A stretch of DNA of 64,000 nt from Pyrenopolyporus hunteri (lineage: Eukaryota > Ascomycota > Sordariomycetes > Xylariales > Hypoxylaceae). The translations under genes and the position numbers were made by a program. The stretch spans positions 372,001-436,000 of the forward strand of contig CADCXC010000043.1 in the NCBI GenBank assembly GCA_902806595.1, read 5' to 3'. Below are positions 63,777 through 64,000 of this stretch, piece after piece; the stretch's first letter is position 1, and the number at the start of each line of letters is the position of its first letter. Below the pieces are notes generated by a model that made no database searches, had not been told where the DNA came from, and saw nothing but the letters and a program-made list of their open reading frames with translations.

Positions 63777-64000
63777 CGTGAGTGTTAGGGAGTGACTAAT
63801 TCTACGATAGAATAGACTAAATATGGTAGGTATTTGATGGCAAAGTTACTTTAAAGCTGTTATTCTGGTTGTAGGCGGTAGTAGGATGATTTTGAAGTCG
63901 AATTTGACGATTTACTACTAGGTAAGTATTACTAAAATCCTGATGGTAGTAAAGGTCGATAAGGAGGGAAATAGCACTCCGGCTGCCTCCAACTGTAAGA

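Noticed and set aside
22406..64000. tRNA, rRNA, CRISPR array or biosynthetic cluster
   Set aside because: No tRNA T-loop in a foldable context, no rRNA-like sequence, no regularly spaced repeats, and no PKS, NRPS or terpene synthase motif was found by eye.

Overview
The window comes from a filamentous ascomycete (Pezizomycotina, most likely Sordariomycetes). The genes carry short GT-AG introns of about 48-170 bp with CTAAC-like branch sites. They encode fungal-type products such as Mediator subunit 5, an IRC22-type ER protein and a STAND/ankyrin protein. The first 22.4 kb bears the imprint of repeat-induced point mutation (RIP). All gene models below were spliced by hand from the sequence; names rest on motif recognition, not on a database search.

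Layout. Bases 1 to about 22,405 are a RIP block: overwhelmingly A/T, almost without CpA and TpG but still containing CpG. Inside it are a full-length dead Ty1/copia retrotransposon with both LTRs (6,155-12,308), a RIP-mutated minisatellite (14,425-15,395), three copies of a roughly 270-bp repeat arranged as direct and inverted copies (14,065, 17,280 and 18,035), and a tandem duplication followed by microsatellite (20,185-20,635). The block ends abruptly at about 22,405. From there to 30,165 the composition is normal but no gene can be supported. From 30,166 to the end the window is ordinary gene-bearing euchromatin.

Genes in order: a conserved fungal protein of unknown function (30,166, +); MED5 (32,118, +, 6 exons); a secreted sulfatase (36,659, +, 5 exons); an IRC22/TRAP-alpha-like ER membrane protein (40,007, +, 3 exons); an ABCC/MRP-type full transporter (41,990-47,095, -, 2 exons); a STAND NTPase with ankyrin repeats (50,074, +, 3 exons); a small secreted, probably GPI-anchored, eight-cysteine protein with cyanovirin-like pattern (53,954, +, 3 exons); SEC61 alpha (56,181-57,831, -, 3 exons); tRNA dimethylallyltransferase MOD5 (58,591, +, 2 exons) with a two-start arrangement and a uORF; a gamma-butyrobetaine-dioxygenase-like enzyme (61,136, +, 1 exon); and a short reading frame broken by one in-frame TAG (63,270-63,776, -).

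The genes do not form an obvious biosynthetic cluster. Three of them belong to the secretory pathway (IRC22-like, SEC61 alpha and the secreted proteins it would pass), and SEC61 and MOD5 share a divergent promoter. The most unusual items are the STAND protein next to the cyanovirin-like surface protein, the MOD5 uORF and dual start, a 578-bp MITE-like inverted-repeat element at 60,326-60,903, and palindromes built from ACCT/AGGT tetranucleotides scattered through nearly every intergenic gap.
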